A program made the translations under genes and the position numbers. From the NCBI GenBank assembly GCA_051294375.1, contig CM119263.1:21016268-21080267 (forward strand): DNA of 64,000 bases, in the 5' to 3' direction. Below the pieces are notes generated by a model. That model made no database searches and was not told the origin of the DNA. It saw nothing but the letters and a program-made list of their open reading frames with translations. Each line of letters starts with the position of its first letter. The first letter of the stretch is position 1. Positions 11,801 through 24,200 of the stretch are shown in pieces. This DNA comes from Paraspadella gotoi. Lineage: Eukaryota; Chaetognatha.

Positions 11801-12889
11801 TCAGTAAAACACTAAGTTAGGACGCTGATGCTTTTTTGAATAGTCCATGAGTCGACTATCAGATTAAAGATTTTAAGTCCGTAAAGGTAAATTTTACAAC
11901 GCCGGTAGAAAAACTCTGCTATTTGCAAAACCATGAAATTTTATCGAGCTACGCGAAAGGTTCAGGTCGATATTGATTCGGGTCAGCTTCTGTTGTGACG
12001 TTCGTCGTCGTCGGTCGTCACGTCGGCCGTCCACGCTTTTTTGTATAAAAATACTACGCTTTTATAGTTTTGGCTTGGACTTATCGTTTTTTCTAATCGA
12101 GCCATGATGGCGAACCGTTCAAGGTCGATATTAGATTCGGTCAGCTCTTTGTGATGTCGTCGTTGTTGTCGTCGTCGGCGGTTAGTCCGTGCGAGCTTAT
12201 TTTATAAAACTACTACCTTTTATGTGTTGGCTGGACTTAAGCCGTTTTTTTAAATAATATTTTTTAATTATAGATTATTATTAATTATGAGAATGTTTTT
12301 AAAAGTGGTGGATATAGTATGTAAAAATTAGTATATGGCTTCCATTTGAAAGAGCTTGGATATTTTCTTATACATTTGGATTTAAGTATTTGTTTATATT
12401 CCACTTCATCTTGGATTACTGCAATATCAAATGAGTTTATAGATCTATTTAAGTAATGCCATAAAATATACGAAATGCTTAATCTAATTTAATATTGCAG
12501 TATTATATGAAGATGAAATTCAAAAATTTTTAAATCTATATAAAATGGGAATCAAGGAACTTTAATGAAGACTATATTTATTTTAATACAGTTAGCTCTG
12601 CAGCGGCGTCCGCGGTCACGCGCTGCCACTCACTCTATTTTTCTCTCTTATCTCTCCTCTCTCTCTTTCTCTCTTTTTTTCTCTAAAACTTGTTATTTAT
12701 CGCCATTATTCCGCGTTTATCCAATAAAATCCAATTTACATTCGAGATTTTCGGGATTTTTTCCTAAAATTTGACTTTTTTTATATAAACGAGAGAGACC
12801 CTAATAAGCTGTTGGCGGAAAATGTCCAGCTCTTCTCTCTCTCTCTCTCTCTTCTTCTTCTTTTTACTCATACACCATTTGTTTTTTTA

Positions 12890-13060
12890 TTAGAGAATGA
12901 TTATCGGTCATGACTGCCATCGTATCAATGAATGCTTATCATCACTATCAATAGAGACTATATCGCATCAACATTTGATTATCATCACTCATACTATTCG
13001 TTATCATCGCATCAATCTTTGTTATCATTGCCATAAATATTTGTTACACATCAAAATTGG
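12890..13060 (+). repeat. About 24-bp GCATCAATGAATGATTATCA satellite
   Basis: Tandem copies built on GCATCAATGAATGATTATCA. A CT run and an ACTCATACAC stretch precede it. Related arrays with the same lead-in are at 24880-25050, 63720-63900 and, inverted, 30990-31260; arrays without that lead-in are at 15395-15570 and 27450-27640. Confidence 0.8.
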
Positions 13061-13739
13061 TCGATCCTATGCTTTTTTAAATAAAATTATTGATGAATTA
13101 CGAGAAGTTTTAAAAAAGCGTGTGATAATAGTAAGTTATAAAATTTAGATTGGTTTCATACTTGAAATAGCTTCTGATATTTTGTTATTACATTTGATTT
13201 AAGTATTTGGTTTGAGTTTCCCTCATATTATACTGCAATATGCAAATGATTTAGTATCATTTATAGTATCCAATTAGTATATAGAATGCTTAATTATTTA
13301 CATATTGCAGATAAATACAAAGATGAAATTCAAAATTTTTTTTTAATCTATAATAAAATGAATCAATGGAATTTTTTAATGAAACTATATCTAATAATAC
13401 AATAAAATAAAAATCGTTAAACAACCTAGAATTGAAAAAAAGTTTGTAAAAATTTTTATATTGTAACATGTACATTTGCTCTTTACTATTTAATTATAAT
13501 ATAAATTTTTTTTCAGGCGCTGCTTTTCATGATTGTATTAACACAAAAAACGAGTTCAGCGCTCGATCTCTTTTAGTATACTCTCTGTCCTCTCTTGAGG
13601 TTGTCCTCTCTGTGTACGACTTCTTGCGTGTATGTCTGTTTTTTAAAAAATTCTGATTATTTTTCTTTCTAAAAAAAATATATATTTGATCAGCGCTTTC
13701 TCTCTAATTGACTCTTTCTCTCTCTCTCTCTCTCTATCT

Positions 13740-14330
13740 ATATATCTCTTTTTTTACAAAAAAAAATTTTTTAGTCACTTTTTTTTCACCACCGTCACTA
13801 GGCGACAGTAACGATTAAACGAGTTCCGCTCTCTCTCTCTCCTCCTCTATTAATTCGTCTCTCTCTCTGCTTCTCCTCCTACTATAATATATATTTCTCT
13901 CCTTCTTCTCTGTCTCTCTATCTCTTTCTTTTTTTTTTTAATTTTTTTTAGTCATTTTTTCACCACGCGATACACCCGTCACTGGCGACGATAAAGATTA
14001 AACGATCCGGCCCTCTCTCTCTCGATCTATATATATTTTCTTCTTCTCTCTCTATATATTATATATATTTATTTCTCTCTTCTCTCGTCTTCTCTCTCTT
14101 TTTTTTTTTTTAATTCTTTTATCACTTTTTTTCACCACCGTCAAAGCACGANNNNNNNNNNNNNNNNNNNNNNNNNAGTAAACGAGTTCCGGCTCTGCAG
14201 CGTCTGTTCAGCTTCTCTCTTCTCTCTCTCTGTCTTTCTGTCTCTCTCTCTGTACGATCGTTCGTTTTTTGAAAAATTCTTATTATTTCTTTCCTTCTAA
14301 AAACTTTTATTATCGCCATTTATTTTTTTT
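13740..14330. repeat. Tandem CACCACCGTCACT module with CT/TA runs
   Basis: Three successive units, each with a T-run, AGTCACTTTTTTTCACCACC, GTCACTAGGCGACGAGTAAA and GAGTTCCGGCTC followed by CT and TATA runs. Unit starts are near 13770, 13945 and 14115; the third is cut by a 25-N gap. The same series is at 25790-26240 and inverted at 32270-32560. No coding content. Confidence 0.8.
14152..14176. other. Assembly gap (25 N)
   Basis: Exactly 25 N inside the third CACCACCGTCACT unit. The size is probably arbitrary, because copy 3 needs only about 15 bases here. Confidence 0.95.
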
Positions 14331-14389
14331 CTCAATACAAAATCCCAAATTTACATCCGAGATTTTCGTGAATTCATTTTAGAAAAAGG

Positions 14390-15395
14390 GAAGAATAACT
14401 TATAATGCAGGCAATGTCACATATACATCAACTTGTGTGACAGGTAGGCGATACCTGCTATTTATCCGGCAATTGCGCGGATTATTTTTTTTTTTGTTTC
14501 AAAAATAAAAACAGAGGTTACACAATGACATAAAGTGACATAAAAGACAATGACCTTATAACTAAAATGACCCAAAATGATATAACGATACACAACACAA
14601 TAAAATGACATAAAGGGATCAAATGTAGCTATCATGACATAACTGACGTAGTATGATATAAAAGACAATGACCTTATGACTGCAATGACCCAAAATGATA
14701 TAACGGAGTGGTCTTTTCATACAATTGAAACATTCTTTGAAATATTATACCACTTCATTGATAGGGAAGCCAGGTACTCTGGGAGTGAATAAACGAGACT
14801 GTGAGAGAGTCTTGATTGAAAGCTTGCAGTGACCTGCTATGTCATTATCTTGTAAGAGTGATGGAGGCCTTAAACCACCAAAGCCTGTCCAAAGTCAGGG
14901 GCAAGATAGCTTATTTATTAAATGAATGGATAATTTTTATATTGGTTGTACCAATTTCATATAATGACATGTCACAATAACGTAACGAATAAAGGGCCAA
15001 ACATGACTTAAATAACGTAAATGACATAAAATGACCAGACATAATTAAAATGTAACTATCTCGACAAAATTGACGTAAAATGACATAAAAAACAACAACC
15101 TTATGACTAAAATGACCCAAATTGATATAACTATATACAATGACATGACTCAATGACGTGATGAATAAAGAACCAAACATTACTTGAATGATGTGAATGA
15201 CATAAAATGACTAAACATGATTAAAATTACTTAAGGACACAATATAATAAAATGACATAAAGTGATCAAATGTAACTATCACGACATAATTAAATGAAAT
15301 AAAAGACAATGACCTTATGACTGAAATGACCCAAAATGATATAACGACATACAATGACATGACACAATGACGTAATGAATAAAGGACCAAACTTG
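14390..15395 (+). repeat. ATGACATAAA-type long-period tandem repeat
   Basis: Degenerate tandem array rich in ATGACATAAA, GACAATGACCTTATGACT and CCCAAAATGATATAACGA. These longer phrases recur near 14548, 14662, 15090 and 15307. A unique-looking insert at 14700-14965 carries the module TGGAGGCCTTAAACCACC-AAAGCCTGTCC, which also occurs alone, inverted, at 18105-18230 and 46620-46755. The whole block repeats at 26440-27450. No gene. Confidence 0.75.
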
Positions 15396-15570
15396 GCTTA
15401 AATGACGCATCAATGAATGACTTATCGCATCAATGAATGATTATCATCCGATCAATGAAGGACATATCGCATCATGAATGATTATCATCGCATCAATGAT
15501 GACTATTATGGCATCCATCATTGTTATCAAAACATCAATCCTCGGATCATCGCATCATATTTGGTTCATC
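15395..15570 (+). repeat. 24-bp satellite, second array of copy 2
   Basis: Tandem units on the GCATCAATGAATGATTATCA theme, leading directly into the GGCGA hairpin cluster. Same place in copy 3: 27450-27640. Confidence 0.8.
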
Positions 15571-15576
15571 ATCGCA

Positions 15577-15705
15577 TCATCTTATTCTAGTTGGTGGCGA
15601 CTTCGCCATGCGATATTGCCAGGGCTTTGGCGATGTCGCAGTCCCCCACTGGCACTCGCCATGAAAAGTAGCGAATATATGAAAAGCGCAGCTACATGGG
15701 GATGA
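15577..15705. repeat. GGCGA/TCGCC hairpin cluster
   Basis: Several short inverted repeats built from GGCGA and TCGCC in a row. This is the outer end of the telomere-like palindrome; the better-preserved copy is 27640-27760, with its mirror image at 29915-30030. Confidence 0.7.
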
Positions 15706-16515
15706 GCATCACTTCAGGCTCCTCTCCCAACTAACCCAAACCAAACTCCCGTTCAATCTGTGCCTCTCCCTAACCTACCCGGCTTGGCTCCCGTAATTCT
15801 CCATGCTCACCCAACCTAACGCGCTTTGATGCATCAACCACGGGCCCTCCCCAACTAACTAACCAAGCTTCTGTCAACTCTGTGCCTCTCCCTAACCGAA
15901 ACCAGGCTCATCTTCCCGTACATCTCGTGCCTCACCCTAACTTAACCGCCTTCGATGCATCAACTAGGCCCCTCCCCAACCTTAACCCTAAACTAGGCCT
16001 CCCATTCACTCATGCCTCTCCCTAAATAACAGGCCAGTCCGTACATCTCCGTGCCTCAACCCTAACCTAACCGCCTTAGATGCTCCAACATGGTCCCTCC
16101 GCAACCCAAAAAACCAGCCCCGTTCAACCCATGCCTCTCCCTAACCCTAACCAGGCCCGGTCCGTACTTCTCCGTACTCAACCCTAACCCTATTGCCTTC
16201 GATAAATAACACGGCCTCTCTCCCACCACTAACCCTAACGGGCCAGGCTTCCCGTACATTCGTCGAACAACCTAACCAATCCTTCGATATAACACGCTTC
16301 TCTCCAACCTAACCTAAACCGGGACCAAGGGCCTCGTACATCCGGCTCAACCCTAACACTAAACGGGGCTCTTGGCATCAACAACCCTCCTACCCTATCC
16401 TAACAAAATGACATTAATAATAAGCCTAAAAAACTTAACTTAACTTCAACCCTAACCTACCTAAACTACTTAACCCTAACCTAAACTACTCAACCCTAAC
16501 CCTATACCATACTCA
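15705..16515 (-). repeat. CCCTAA composite array (telomere-like), left arm copy 2
   Basis: CCCTAACCCTAA hexamer pairs alternate with three kinds of about 30-bp spacers, recognised by TCCCGTACATCTCC, GATGCATCAACCACGG and CCCGTTCAACTC. The three spacers follow each other in a fixed cycle, giving a higher-order unit of about 130 bp. The last part is a simpler CCCTAACCTAAACTACTCAA repeat. It is internal to the sequence, so not a chromosome end as assembled. Confidence 0.8.
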
Positions 16516-16685
16516 TACTCTAACCTAAGATCTGAGTTAGTTTAGGCGAAAATGCATAATATATAGCTAGATTTAGTTCACAGCTAAATGCAAATGCGAG
16601 GGGTCAATGGCTAGTCGCTGATTGGCGTATGGCACTGACTACATCACGTTCTAGTTATTCGATTCGCACTAAACTAAACTCAATT
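16515..16685. repeat. Centre of palindrome, copy 2
   Basis: Inverted arms (ATCTGAGTTAGTTTAGGCGA on the left, its mirror around 16650-16685 on the right) surround a centre near 16600. The CCCTAA array ends here and a TTAGGG array begins. Confidence 0.65.
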
Positions 16686-17210
16686 GTAGAGGTTGAGTTG
16701 GTTTAGGTTAGGTTGAGGGTAGATTAGGTTAGGTTGAGTTGTAGTAGTTAGGGTTAGTTGAGTATTAGGGTTAGGTGAGTAGTCTAGGTTAGGTTGGGTG
16801 AGTAAAGTTAGTTTATTTTAGGCTTATTANNNNNNNNNNNNNNNNNNNNNNNNNNNNNNNNNNNNNNNNNNNNNNNNNNNNNNNNNNNNNNNNNNNNNNN
16901 NNNNNNNNNNNNNNNNNNNNNNNNAGGGTTAGGGTTGAGTAGTTTAGGGTTAGGGTTGAGTAGTCTAGGGTTAGGGTTAGGGTTGAGTAAAGTTAAGTTT
17001 ATTTTAGGCTTATTATTAATGTCAATTTTAGGGATAGGGGTAGGGGAGGGTGTTGTTGATGACCAAGAGGCCCGCGTTAGGTACTGGCGAGGAACATTAG
17101 GGATTAGGGTTGAGGCACGGAGATGTACCGGAGGCCTGGGCCCGGTTTAGGGTTAGGGTTGGGAGAGAGACCCGTGGGTTATATATCAAAGGCGATTAGG
17201 GTTAGGGTTG
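16685..17210 (+). repeat. TTAGGG composite array, right arm copy 2
   Basis: Mirror of 15705-16515: GGGTTAGGGTTGAGTAGTTTA repeats first, then spacers seen before in reverse complement (GGCACGGAGATGTAC, GAGGCCTGGGCCC). Interrupted by a gap at 16830-16924 and cut off by a second gap, so the arm is shorter than in copy 3. Confidence 0.8.
16830..16924. other. Assembly gap (95 N)
   Basis: Run of N inside the TTAGGG-rich arm. Confidence 0.95.
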
Positions 17211-17310
17211 NNNNNNNNNNNNNNNNNNNNNNNNNNNNNNNNNNNNNNNNNNNNNNNNNNNNNNNNNNNNNNNNNNNNNNNNNNNNNNNNNNNNNNNNNN
17301 NNNNNNNNNN
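17211..17310. other. Assembly gap (100 N)
   Basis: Exactly 100 N, a conventional size for an unknown scaffold join. The remainder of the right palindrome arm of copy 2 is missing here, so what follows may not truly adjoin. Confidence 0.95.
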
Positions 17311-17319
17311 GCGAGATCT

Positions 17320-17490
17320 CCGTCTAAAACTATTATCATTTTGAGAAGTTTGTCTCGCCCGCTGATTTTGGACAGGCTATGGTAAGTTAAGGCCTCCACT
17401 AACATTAGGTTTAAACTCTACAATAAAAATAAATGATTTATTGATTTAATGATTTGGTTTATTTTTATTTTGTTTATTGGTTTATTATAG
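17320..17490 (-). repeat. Degraded copy of the AAGCCTGTCC module
   Basis: Contains GGACAGGCTATGGTAAGTTA and AGGCCTCCACTAAC, a decayed version of the module found intact at 46690-46745. It leads into AT-rich DNA with a TTTATTGGTTTATT run. Confidence 0.5.
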
Positions 17491-17690
17491 CAACGGCCGT
17501 TTGCCTGTTTATGCCTAATGGAAAATGGGGCATCTCACTGTTGGGCTTTGTGGGCTTCCGACCTTCAGTGACGCATCTAGTCACTGGGCGGTTCCGCCTA
17601 GGACGGTCCCTGCTTTTTGCTAATGCAGAGACGGAAATCGTTAGGACTGTGGATGGAACACTAACACCTGGATGGTGAGTTCCCCTCTGA
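17490..17690. other. GC-richer island of unknown nature
   Basis: About 190 bp of higher-GC, non-repetitive sequence, open in frames on both strands. It starts after a plausible acceptor (TTATTATAG, ending at 17490) and ends before a donor-like GGATG|GTGAGT near 17675. On the plus strand the frame reads through to a stop right at the donor. It could be an exon, a pseudo-exon or a fragment of another repeat. I do not recognise the translation of either strand. Confidence 0.3.
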
Positions 17691-18110
17691 GCCATGGATT
17701 TGGCTGAACGAAGGTTAATTTATTTTATTATGGATAAGGCGCTATGCTGTGCTGAAGATTAAGGCGTAGTGGAGAGTTACATGCGAAAATTCTAAAAGTC
17801 AATTATGAAACCACAGTACCATCAGTTGCACATTAATTTGGTAAAAAAAAAATTAAATTTTATGTTTTTTATTTTTGCAGTAAGGCCTATATTTGGCATT
17901 CGAACAAAACCTCGTACGTTTTTAAAATCGGCTAATAAATAAATGAATTTTTCGCTACGAAAGTTTTTTATTCGTTACGCGAATTCGATCGAATAAAAAA
18001 AATTTTAAAAAATTTTTTAAAAATCGATTTTCGTTTTTGTTAAGTTTTCGATCTTATAATTCATTATATTTTTTATAATGAGAAAATATTTTTCTAAAAA
18101 ATGTATATGA
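17690..18110 (-). repeat. AT-rich repeat H, inverted copy
   Basis: Reverse complement of 1-357, with the CGTACG block near 17915 and the ATCGATTTTCG block near 18023. It is preceded by GGCGTAGTGGAGAGTTACATG, which resembles an internal piece of Y near 3208. Confidence 0.75.
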
Positions 18111-18230
18111 AATTGGTACAACTAAATATAGAAATTATCCATCATTTTAATAATTAAAGCTATCTTGCCCATTCTTTGGACAGCTTTGGTGGCGTTTAAG
18201 GCCTCCATCACTCTTACAAATAAATGGCAA
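18105..18230 (-). repeat. AAGCCTGTCC dispersed module, inverted
   Basis: Contains AAATTGGTACAACTAAATAT, AGCTATCTTGCCCATTCTTT and AAGGCCTCCATCACTCTTAC, the reverse complement of 14855-14965. It lies between repeat H and segment X. The next 200 bases (18230-18430) hold AT-rich sequence without a gene; part of it mirrors 14760-14850. Confidence 0.75.
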
Positions 18231-18429
18231 GGTCTCTGCAAGCTTTGAATGAAGACTCAAATCACAGTCTGGTTTACTCATCTCCAGAGTACCTGGCCTT
18301 CCTATCAGGAAGTCGAGATAATGTTTCAAAGAATATTTAAAATTCAAATTGGCACCATAATTTTAAATGGTTCATCGCTTTTGCTTTTGTAAGTCGCTAT
18401 GCCTATGGTTAACATTAATTATTTTAGTT

Positions 18430-19990
18430 ACTCATGGTAATGGCAAAAAACAATTATATTTATTAGCATTTTATCATATTTTAAGCCACACTACGAATAA
18501 GTAAGACCGAATAACTAAGGTGAAAAAGAATCAAATTATAATGAAAAAAAAATTTTTGAACAATTTTAAATGTCAAAAATCAAAAGTAAACAGAAGACGA
18601 ACCGCCACAGGAAGATTCTGACAAAAAACGCTGCGTCATTAGGAGTTCGCGAAGAGAAAACCGTGCAAGCGTGAATACACCAAAATCAAACAAGAACGAG
18701 CCAGGGTCGCGCGCCTTTAACTGGACAGTGGAACGAATGAGAGGTGGCCTGAATCCCAGCGAAGAGAGATAATCTTTGAGGGCGATGGGCGCGAGAAAAA
18801 GAGAGCGTTGGAACAAGGAACTTTCGCAAGAACCTGGGAAGTTGTGACGAGTCCGAGGAGCGCAGTGATGAGGCTGCAAAACAAGGAGAAAATGCAACCA
18901 ATGTGAAATCCAAATTATTACTTTCTTTTATTAAAACTTTTTTTAAACAAGTTTGAGGAAACTGTGGATCTGCAAGTTAAGAAAAAGATGCACAGTTAAA
19001 AAAATGATACAAGTTGAAAAAAATGACGTCAAATTTTAAAAATGGATGCAAACTTTTTTGGAAAAAATGATATGATTGAAAAAGATGATGTGAAGTGGGA
19101 ATAAAATTGATGCGAGTTAAAAAAGAATTTAAAATCTTGTGATTTATTCATCTGATTAGCTGATTACCGCTTAATTATCGTAGGCAATCGACTTGTTGTG
19201 CTCAAACTTGTTTTTTGATATCCAGATCACTAATCATTAATTTATTCAAAAACGCTGATTAAACATGAAAGCCGCAAAAAAAAATTATTAATGAAGTCTT
19301 GTCGGTTGACGAGTAATTGAAAAACAAGTCGGGGCACTCTCAATTCCCAAATATTTTACCAACTGCAATACTTTATATCCTTAAAAAATAATAATTTTTA
19401 AACTAAAGGTAAATTAATTGTCAATTCAACGTTTCATTTAACATTTTTCTAATACAAACTGAAAAAGATATTCCAAAAAAAACAATGAATTTGTTGAAGT
19501 TGAAACTCCAGTAGTTATTTTTTTTCAATGTTTGGAAACTGTTTCTTTGACGGATTCGTTGATGGCAGGACAAAAGGAAAAAAAAAACACGACCCAAAAA
19601 ACAGTTTCGGACGCGGAAGATCTTTTCGATTCGAATAAACGATCTTTTAACGTAACGAGGTTTTTGTTTGAGATGCTATAGTATGTACTTCCTTTATAAA
19701 AATCGAAAAATTTTAAAAATAGGCTTTTTTTTAATTTTGATTGCAGATTGGAATTCCTTGTCAACGAGTTGATAAAAGCAAAATTAAATAATTTTTAAAA
19801 AATTCTTTCATCTAAGTGGGGTTAAAAATTTAAACAAACTATATTTAATATATAAAAAGTTAATTTTCAGCTTAAAAAGTTAGCTTTTTCTAAATTTTTG
19901 ACCCCTTAATGAAGGAATTTTTCAAAAAGACGGTTATATTTCTTTCTATCAACTTTTTTATGACGAATCCAAATTTGCAACAAAAATCTT
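18430..19990 (+). repeat. Duplicated segment X, copy 2
   Basis: Counterpart of 6370-8020, without the C enrichment that spoils 7310-7740. It includes GTTTCGGACGCGGAAGATC near 19600 and a minus-strand frame at 19525-19764 that is not kept in copy 1. No gene supported. Confidence 0.75.
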
Positions 19991-20204
19991 AGAAAAACTG
20001 TTTTGAAATTTAACATTTATCGGTTCTGTAACTAGTATACTGGCCTACTGCGTAAATTGTAAAATTTTTATAAATTCTTTTATCAACATAAATGTTCAAT
20101 TAATATACATATTATTCCGTTCCTCATTTTTAAAAATTCTATTAAAGATAAGTTCTAGAAAATTTTTTAACTACGCCTTCTGAAGATGACTGTCCCCGTA
20201 ACTT

Positions 20205-20400
20205 CTATAACCCCTCAGGATCCGTGGAAACTAGGGTACCTGGGCTTGGAACCAGGCTTGAGGGTTTGCCATGCCCCCAAGGCGGTTTCGGCCGTCTCTC
20301 ACGCTTCCCGCAGGGTAGGTAACCGGTTGAGATTGAACGCCGGATACTAGTAGTAGTTCATGAGCTGATGCTTTACTCTATGAGCAACCGTTTCACAACT
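20205..20400 (-). repeat. tRNA-derived SINE-like element, second copy
   Basis: Same as 583-745, with extra bases inside the box B region (TTGAACGCCGGATAC on the plus strand), so it is a poorer match to tRNA promoter boxes. Confidence 0.5.
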
Positions 20401-20449
20401 AAGAAGTGTGTTATGCTCTTCTAGGCGGGTGAACCTAGGCAATGCCGAC

Positions 20450-20518
20450 TACATGTTATTTAATAATTAATTAATTTAATATTATTAATTAATTAATTAA
20501 TTTAATTAATTTATTTTT

Positions 20519-20561
<43 letters not shown>

Positions 20562-20675
20562 TTATTATTTTATTTATTTATTTATATCTATATTTATTCT
20601 ATTTATTTTATTCTTTTTATTTATTTTATTAATTTATTTATTGTATTTATTGTATTTTTATTTAGTTTTATTATA

Positions 20676-20706
<31 letters not shown>

Positions 20707-20760
20707 TAATTTTATTTATTTATTTATTTTATTTATTTATTTATGTTTTATATTATAGAA
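20450..20760. repeat. TTTA/TTAA low-complexity run
   Basis: Nearly pure ATTT tetranucleotides with TTAA at the start, corresponding to 8580-8860. Confidence 0.9.
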
Positions 20761-21214
20761 GGTATAATATTATATATAGTAGGGCATTGGGAACACTCCA
20801 CTATATAGGTTTAAACTATGCCATCTTTTATATATAATAAGGCTGTGACTTAGCGAACTCATACAATCGTCAAAGATCGTCTTGTGCGCGGCAGGGTTAC
20901 CGTCACTCTCTCTTTTCTATCAGGGGCTCCTTTTGCGCGTCTTCACCCTTCCTATCGCACGCAGTTTTTTCTCTCTCTCTCTCTCTCTTCTCTCTCTCTT
21001 TCTCTCTCTCTCTCTCGTCTCTCTCTCTTCCCGGGCCGCGCGAGGGTTTAGAAATGACGACGCGCGTTTTCTCACGTTTCTTCTCACTGCCGCCTTTTTT
21101 CTTTTTCCTCAGTTTTTTTGTTCGCGTCCTCTCTCTCACCGAAGTGAATTTTTTTATGTCCGGAATTCGCGACTTTCGGATTCTGTTTCTCTCTCTCTGT
21201 CTCCATCTCTCCCG

Positions 21215-21246
<32 letters not shown>

Positions 21247-24200
21247 TCTCTCTCTTCTCTCTCTTCTTGCTCTCATCTATCTCTCTCTTCTCATCGTTTG
21301 CTGGAAAGAAACGCAAAAGCTGCAGAGCGAAATTTAAAAGGAAGTTTTTTTACGATCTTCGCAACAAAGTGGGTTGAAAGAAGGGAAAGCGCCCATCTTA
21401 GATCTTTTTTGTAAGACACAACAAAATAAAATGGAAATAATTTATTACTGTTAACTTTCATTCTGCAACAGAAAATAATTAAAATGCAATGGCATGAAAT
21501 GTATAATATTCAGCGATAAATAGAAGGATCGTCATCATACTCAGGTAATTTTGAAGTAATACCTAGAGCTTTGACATCCGATGATGACTCTCTCTCACTC
21601 TCTATCCTGCCTTTCTCTTTCCCTTCCTCTTTCGCCAATGGTCTCCTCTCTTTCCTTTTTTGCCAGCTTCCGCTTCCAGTGACCTCTCTCTGATATCCTT
21701 TTCTCTTAGATCGTTCCTTATCATCGACCTTTTCAATCACTCCTTCGTCGAGGAGTTGACCTCCTTTCTCCAAATAACAATTTTGTTACACTCAACTCGC
21801 TAATAAAATATTTAGTAATAATGTAATAGTATTGAATAAATTTGATTGATGGGTAAACTTTTAAGGTTACTGTAAATATGTAAAAGGTTTATTCCTATTT
21901 CTTTCACCAACAAACATGGCTAAAAATTGGACTCCAATCCAAAACTACATTGAGACGCAAATTCCTTACCTCTCTTAACATATTTTTTTCTATCGCCTTT
22001 CCTCCCACTTTTTTAGTCCGGATCTGCGTTATCAAGCAGATCCTGACTCTATAATTCAACTTTGTCGGTCCGTCGGTCCCGCCCCCTGCCCAATATTGTC
22101 GGGCAATAACTTATTACTGTCAGCAACAATCGAATTATGATATTATGCAAAAAAAACCTGTTTCACTAATTGATTATCTTCTTTTTCCTTTTGTATGTAT
22201 TAATAAACTCAAATAATTAATCAATTATCAATCAGTAATCGTTATCGGCATTATTCTCATCCATCGTCATTGATTTTTGTCCGTTGTTAAGTGACAAAAA
22301 GACCTAAAAACAAAATTATGGGATCAAATTAATTAATAAATTTGCCTGATTAATTATTAATTTAACTTGAATTATTAATTATTAATCTAATTAATTACGA
22401 TAATGATCGTGGGCAGATCCGACATTTTTTTTCTCAAAAACTTGTTTCTATCTCTTTCTATCTTTTTTTGGCAATCACAAGAATTAAAACTTGCTCCATT
22501 TTTCGCTTCGTCGGTTTATGTCGCGATTTAAATTTCTATCGAGGAAAGAAGCTTTCGGATTTTTGTTCAAGTTCGGATTTGTCGATTTCATATGAAGGAT
22601 CGGTTATTTATGGATCGGGGTGCAAGGATTCGTGTGGAAAAAAATTAAAAGATGGGTATTAAAGGCGTAGTGAAAGGTTGCAGATCAAAATTCGAATAGT
22701 TAATCCTGAACAGTCCTTGGACTAAAGAACATTGATATATAATTTTTTCTTTTAATTTTCTCAAATTTTCGCATACGCCCATATTTTATAACATTAGTAC
22801 TTACCATAGAAAATATTTAACAATTTTAAAATAATGTTTTCTAGTTTTTTGAAGAAGTTTCGAATTTCTCATAAAAAAGTTGATAAGAAAAATATAAGTC
22901 TTAATCAAAATTCTTTCCATTAAGTTAGCCAAAAATTTTAAAAAATATATTTTTTATGCTACATTTAATTATAGTTTAATAATAATATTTTTTTATGATT
23001 TGATCCACTAATGAAATAATTTTCTAAAAAGAGTTGTTTCCTTTTATCAACTTTCCGTTGGAATTCGAATCTGCTTTTAAAAAATAAGAAAAAAACATTT
23101 TTTAAAATTTTGACATCCGGGGAATGGTGTTGGAGATGATCGGGAAGCATTCTGTGTAGATGCCGAACTGCAAAAGTTCATGACGGCTATTTTTAGATAT
23201 AGCGGTTTTTGGAGAAATATTCATTGAGCGCTGACTGTTGCATTTGAATCTTTGACATTTTTAATCACAGCTTCTATTTAAACGTTTGCAATGAATTAAA
23301 ATATAAAAAAAGGAAAAAGCAAAAAAAAGTATAATTTAAAAACTTAAAAGTTTTACTGCAAGCGGCTCCGCAAGCTTTTCTTGTTAATTACCAATTTGCA
23401 AAGCTCAAGACGGGATTGAACGCCTTAAAGGGTTTTTCGCCTTCGCCTTTCCCATTTCCCGTTGCCGGATTTCCTACTTTTTTTTCTGCCTGTGATAAAA
23501 ACGATGGTAACACTTTGGGATAAATAAACTTGAGAACCTATTACATCCGGTTAGCGATTCTTCCCGTATCATCACAATCGTCGTATAAATCGATGATGAC
23601 GTGATTTTATTTTTTCCTTCTTTCTTTCATTATTTTATCTGTGGTCGTTGGTTTTTAATTTGGCGCGAGGAAGACTTTTAATTTTTTTTGTAGAACATTT
23701 TTACTGTCCGCTGATCTTTATGTCATTTTAATTTTAATATAAATTTATATTTTATATCAGAATGTCCATAAAATCCAGTTAAAACACAAGTTAGGACGGT
23801 CGATGCCTTTTTTTGACAGTCATGAGTCCGCACTATCATTGATTAAAGATTTTAAGTTCCGTACATGGTAACAATTTTTACAAGCGCCGGTAGAAAAGAC
23901 GCTGTCATTTGCAAACCCATGAAAATTTTTATCGAGCCTAACGGCGAAGCCGTTCAGGCTCGATAGTGTGGCTGTCGGGTGACGTCTGTTTGTGACGTGG
24001 CGTCTCTCTCTGCGTCCGCCGCTTTTTTTATAGAAACCGGTAAGGCGGTTGTAGTAGTGTTCCGCTACTTGACTTTTTGTCTATCGCTGACTGGCGCGTT
24101 TCAGGGCTCCGAGGTGAAGTTCACGTCTCGTTATGTCCTCGTTTGGTTCCGCGGTTGGGTGAGGTGGTGACGTACGTGAAGAAGCCGTTTTGGTGTGTGT

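Larger units (their letters stand above)
8020..13740 (+). repeat. Large duplicated segment Y, copy 2
   Basis: Second copy of Y, in the same order as 358-6370 and 19990-25740. Landmarks: SINE remnant 8270-8530, TTTA-rich 8580-8860, CT-rich 8960-9370, core hairpin module near 10110, CGTGGGCAGATCGAACA near 10508, paired GTC modules 11940-12245, 24-bp satellite 12890-13060, CGATC module 13510-13740. It has the most small indels of the three copies, including lost bases inside hairpins. No coding frame survives across copies. Confidence 0.85.

Noticed and set aside
15395-15570. Possible CRISPR-like array (regular short repeats)
   Set aside because: Units are directly tandem without unique spacers of constant length, in a clearly metazoan repeat setting.
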